From Chloroflexota bacterium (lineage in GTDB: Bacteria; Chloroflexota; Dehalococcoidia; Bin125): a stretch of DNA of 6,609 bases. A model generated the notes under the pieces. The model was not told where the DNA came from and ran no database searches. It saw only the letters and a list, made by a program, of their open reading frames with translations. Every line of letters starts with the position of its first letter. Within the stretch, counting starts at the first letter, position 1. The DNA lies in assembly GCA_026705105.1 (NCBI GenBank), contig JAPPBK010000029.1, positions 1-6,609 on the forward strand, in the 5' to 3' direction. The position numbers and the translations under genes were made by a program. Of this stretch, positions 5,469 through 6,609 are shown one piece after another.

Positions 5469-6515
5469 ATGGCCACGATTCAGCACGAAGTCCCGGGAAT
5501 CAACCTCGACTGGCTCAACGTTGATACCGAACAGGGGCTGGAAGTCGAGACGGGGCGCAAGGGCCTCCGGCTCGAGACGATCAACCAGATGACCTACGGG
5601 GTCGACGACCGCGACGAGGCGCGGATGCGGCAGTGGGCGCCGCGCGGCGCGGAAGCCGACCAGCGCTCGCCCTCGAGCAGCGTCCAGTACACGAACAAGG
5701 CGGACGTCTGGACCGAGTCGGCGATGTTGCTCTACGAAGAGGCCCTGCAGCGCCAGTGGTCCTCGGCCCGCGACATTCCCTGGGACACGATTGACGATCT
5801 GCCTCCCGATCTTGAGCGCGCGATGTGCACGCTCTGCACCTTCCTGACCCAGGTCGAGTTCATCGCCGGCGACGTGCCGGGTCGATTCCTCGAGCAGATT
5901 CACCCCGAATTCTTCGAGTCGCAGCTCTTCCTGGGCACGCAGCTCATGGACGAGGCGCGCCACCTGGACGTGTTCCGCAAGCGCACGCTGATCAACGGCG
6001 GCGGGATGTCGGGCGCGGGCCTGGGCGCGGTGCAGTTGCTTAGCTCGGACGACTTCACCGAGATGACCGCGCTGCTGCACCTCGTCGGCGAGGGCTTCGT
6101 CCAGACGCTGTTCCGCATGGGCGAGCTGATTGCGCAGAACGAGGCAGAGAAGAAGATGTTCCGGCTCTCCGCGCAGGACGAGTCGCGGCACCTCGCCTTC
6201 GGCGTCACCCACCTCAAGTACACCGTCGAGACCGAGCCCTGGCGCAAGGAAGAACTGCACCACATCCTGGACATGCAGGAAGCCTTGCTGACGCAGTCGC
6301 AGCAGACCTCGCTGACCACCAACCCGCTGACCGGCGAAGCGCTGGCCATCCTCTCCGGCGGCGGCATCGAGCACCTCGACGAGGGCTACAACATGGTCAT
6401 GCTGATGCGCAAAAAGCAGTTCGTCGAGTACGCCCACCGACTGGACGTGATCGGACTCGACCGCCACGACCGCTTCGCACCGGAGGTGCTGGAGTTGGTC
6501 GGAGAGAACAACTAG
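5469..6515 (+). CDS. Ferritin-like/R2-type dimetal-carboxylate protein (R2lox-like)
   Basis: The gene encodes a 348-residue soluble helical protein with a six-ligand dimetal site in the order and spacing of ribonucleotide reductase R2 and R2-like ligand-binding oxidases: Glu130 (QVEF), Glu162-x-x-His165 (DEARHLDVF), Glu208 (VGEGF) and Glu238-x-x-His241 (DESRHLAFG). Blocks DEARHLDVFR, VGEG and DESRHLAFG closely recall R2lox. It is somewhat longer than R2lox (about 300 residues). The position of the R2 radical tyrosine, four after the helix-C histidine, is Phe169, and the C-terminal tail has no tyrosine for radical transfer. It is therefore unlikely to be a working R2 subunit, and no R1 gene is present. 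A first-ligand Glu plus this Phe is seen in class Ic R2 and R2lox, which use Mn/Fe. I chose ATG 5469 for its GGAG; a GTG at 5421 lacks such support. A diiron or Mn/Fe oxidase or oxygenase is likely; its substrate is unknown. Confidence 0.8.
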   Translation: MATIQHEVPGINLDWLNVDTEQGLEVETGRKGLRLETINQMTYGVDDRDEARMRQWAPRGAEADQRSPSSSVQYTNKADVWTESAMLLYEEALQRQWSSARDIPWDTIDDLPPDLERAMCTLCTFLTQVEFIAGDVPGRFLEQIHPEFFESQLFLGTQLMDEARHLDVFRKRTLINGGGMSGAGLGAVQLLSSDDFTEMTALLHLVGEGFVQTLFRMGELIAQNEAEKKMFRLSAQDESRHLAFGVTHLKYTVETEPWRKEELHHILDMQEALLTQSQQTSLTTNPLTGEALAILSGGGIEHLDEGYNMVMLMRKKQFVEYAHRLDVIGLDRHDRFAPEVLELVGENN

Positions 6516-6533
6516 CGAGGTGTGACGGCGGGC

Positions 6534-6583
6534 GCCCCCCTCTGTCACTCCGTGACATCTCCCCCCGCAACGCGGGGGGAGAG
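6534..6583 (+). repeat. 50-bp double-hairpin repeat, intergenic copy
   Basis: This is the second full copy of the element at 1209-1258, here on the plus strand and 18 bases past the R2-like stop. It has hairpin TGTCAC/GTGACA with loop TCC (6543-6557) and a 10-bp stem CTCCCCCCGC/GCGGGGGGAG with loop AAC (6559-6581). Relative to the upstream gene it has the same orientation as the copy in the peptidase gene. Confidence 0.88.
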
Positions 6584-6589
6584 TTGTTT
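6559..6589 (+). terminator. Possible intrinsic terminator of the R2-like gene, formed by the repeat
   Basis: The 10-bp, almost all G:C stem with a 3-base loop (6559-6581) is followed by AGTTGTTT, a short broken T-run. Stem strength and position 3' of the gene fit a Rho-independent terminator; the poor T-tract argues for a weak one, or for a role in protecting the mRNA 3' end. Confidence 0.4.
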
Positions 6590-6609
6590 AGAACGAACAC
6601 CGGGAGATC

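Noticed and set aside
5469..6515. Calling the gene nrdB (class I ribonucleotide reductase small subunit)
   Set aside because: Phe169 stands at the radical tyrosine position, the C-terminal tail lacks a tyrosine, and no large subunit is adjacent.
5343..6548. A 401-codon open frame on the minus strand across the whole R2-like gene
   Set aside because: It is a high-GC shadow. The plus frame has the diiron motifs and a ribosome binding site, while the minus product is low-complexity in Arg, Leu, Val and Ala with no family likeness.

Overview
The window is a GC-rich piece of a bacterial chromosome carrying five protein-coding genes and three copies or relatives of a G/C-run hairpin repeat. The mix of a cytosolic DUF885 metallopeptidase, RecF and an R2-like diiron protein, together with the abundant C6/G6 hairpin repeats, would fit an uncultivated Chloroflexota (Dehalococcoidia/SAR202-like) genome. 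That placement is a weak inference from style and was not tested.

Layout, left to right. Positions 1-54 hold a hairpin-forming repeat just beyond the 3' end of the first gene. Positions 61-1773 (minus strand) encode a 570-residue DUF885-family zinc peptidase. A 50-bp copy of the repeat family (1209-1258) lies inside this gene, is read through in frame and adds about 17 residues. A 204-bp divergent intergenic region (1774-1977) carries an 11-bp direct repeat with a 22-bp period. A rightward two-gene unit follows: a 678-residue phage-portal-like protein (1978-4014) and a 56-residue zinc-ribbon protein (4040-4210), the latter with a near-perfect Shine-Dalgarno. recF (4216-5397, minus strand) converges on this unit with only 5 bp between the stop codons. 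After a short divergent promoter region, 5469-6515 (plus strand) encodes a 348-residue ferritin-like/R2-type diiron protein. A second full copy of the 50-bp repeat (6534-6583) lies just past its stop and may act as a transcription terminator.

The genes do not form one pathway. Three look like chromosomal housekeeping or accessory functions: peptide turnover, recombination repair and a diiron oxidase. The portal-like/zinc-ribbon pair looks phage-derived but sits alone, with no other head, terminase or integrase gene in view. It is either a relic, a domesticated component, or the edge of an element whose remainder is elsewhere.

The most interesting signals are three. The first is the structured repeat tolerated inside a coding sequence: its only differences from the second copy fall in loops, plus one base-pair-preserving double change. 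The second is the orphan portal-like operon. The third is the R2lox-like metal site that lacks both the R2 radical tyrosine and the R2lox cross-link tyrosine.
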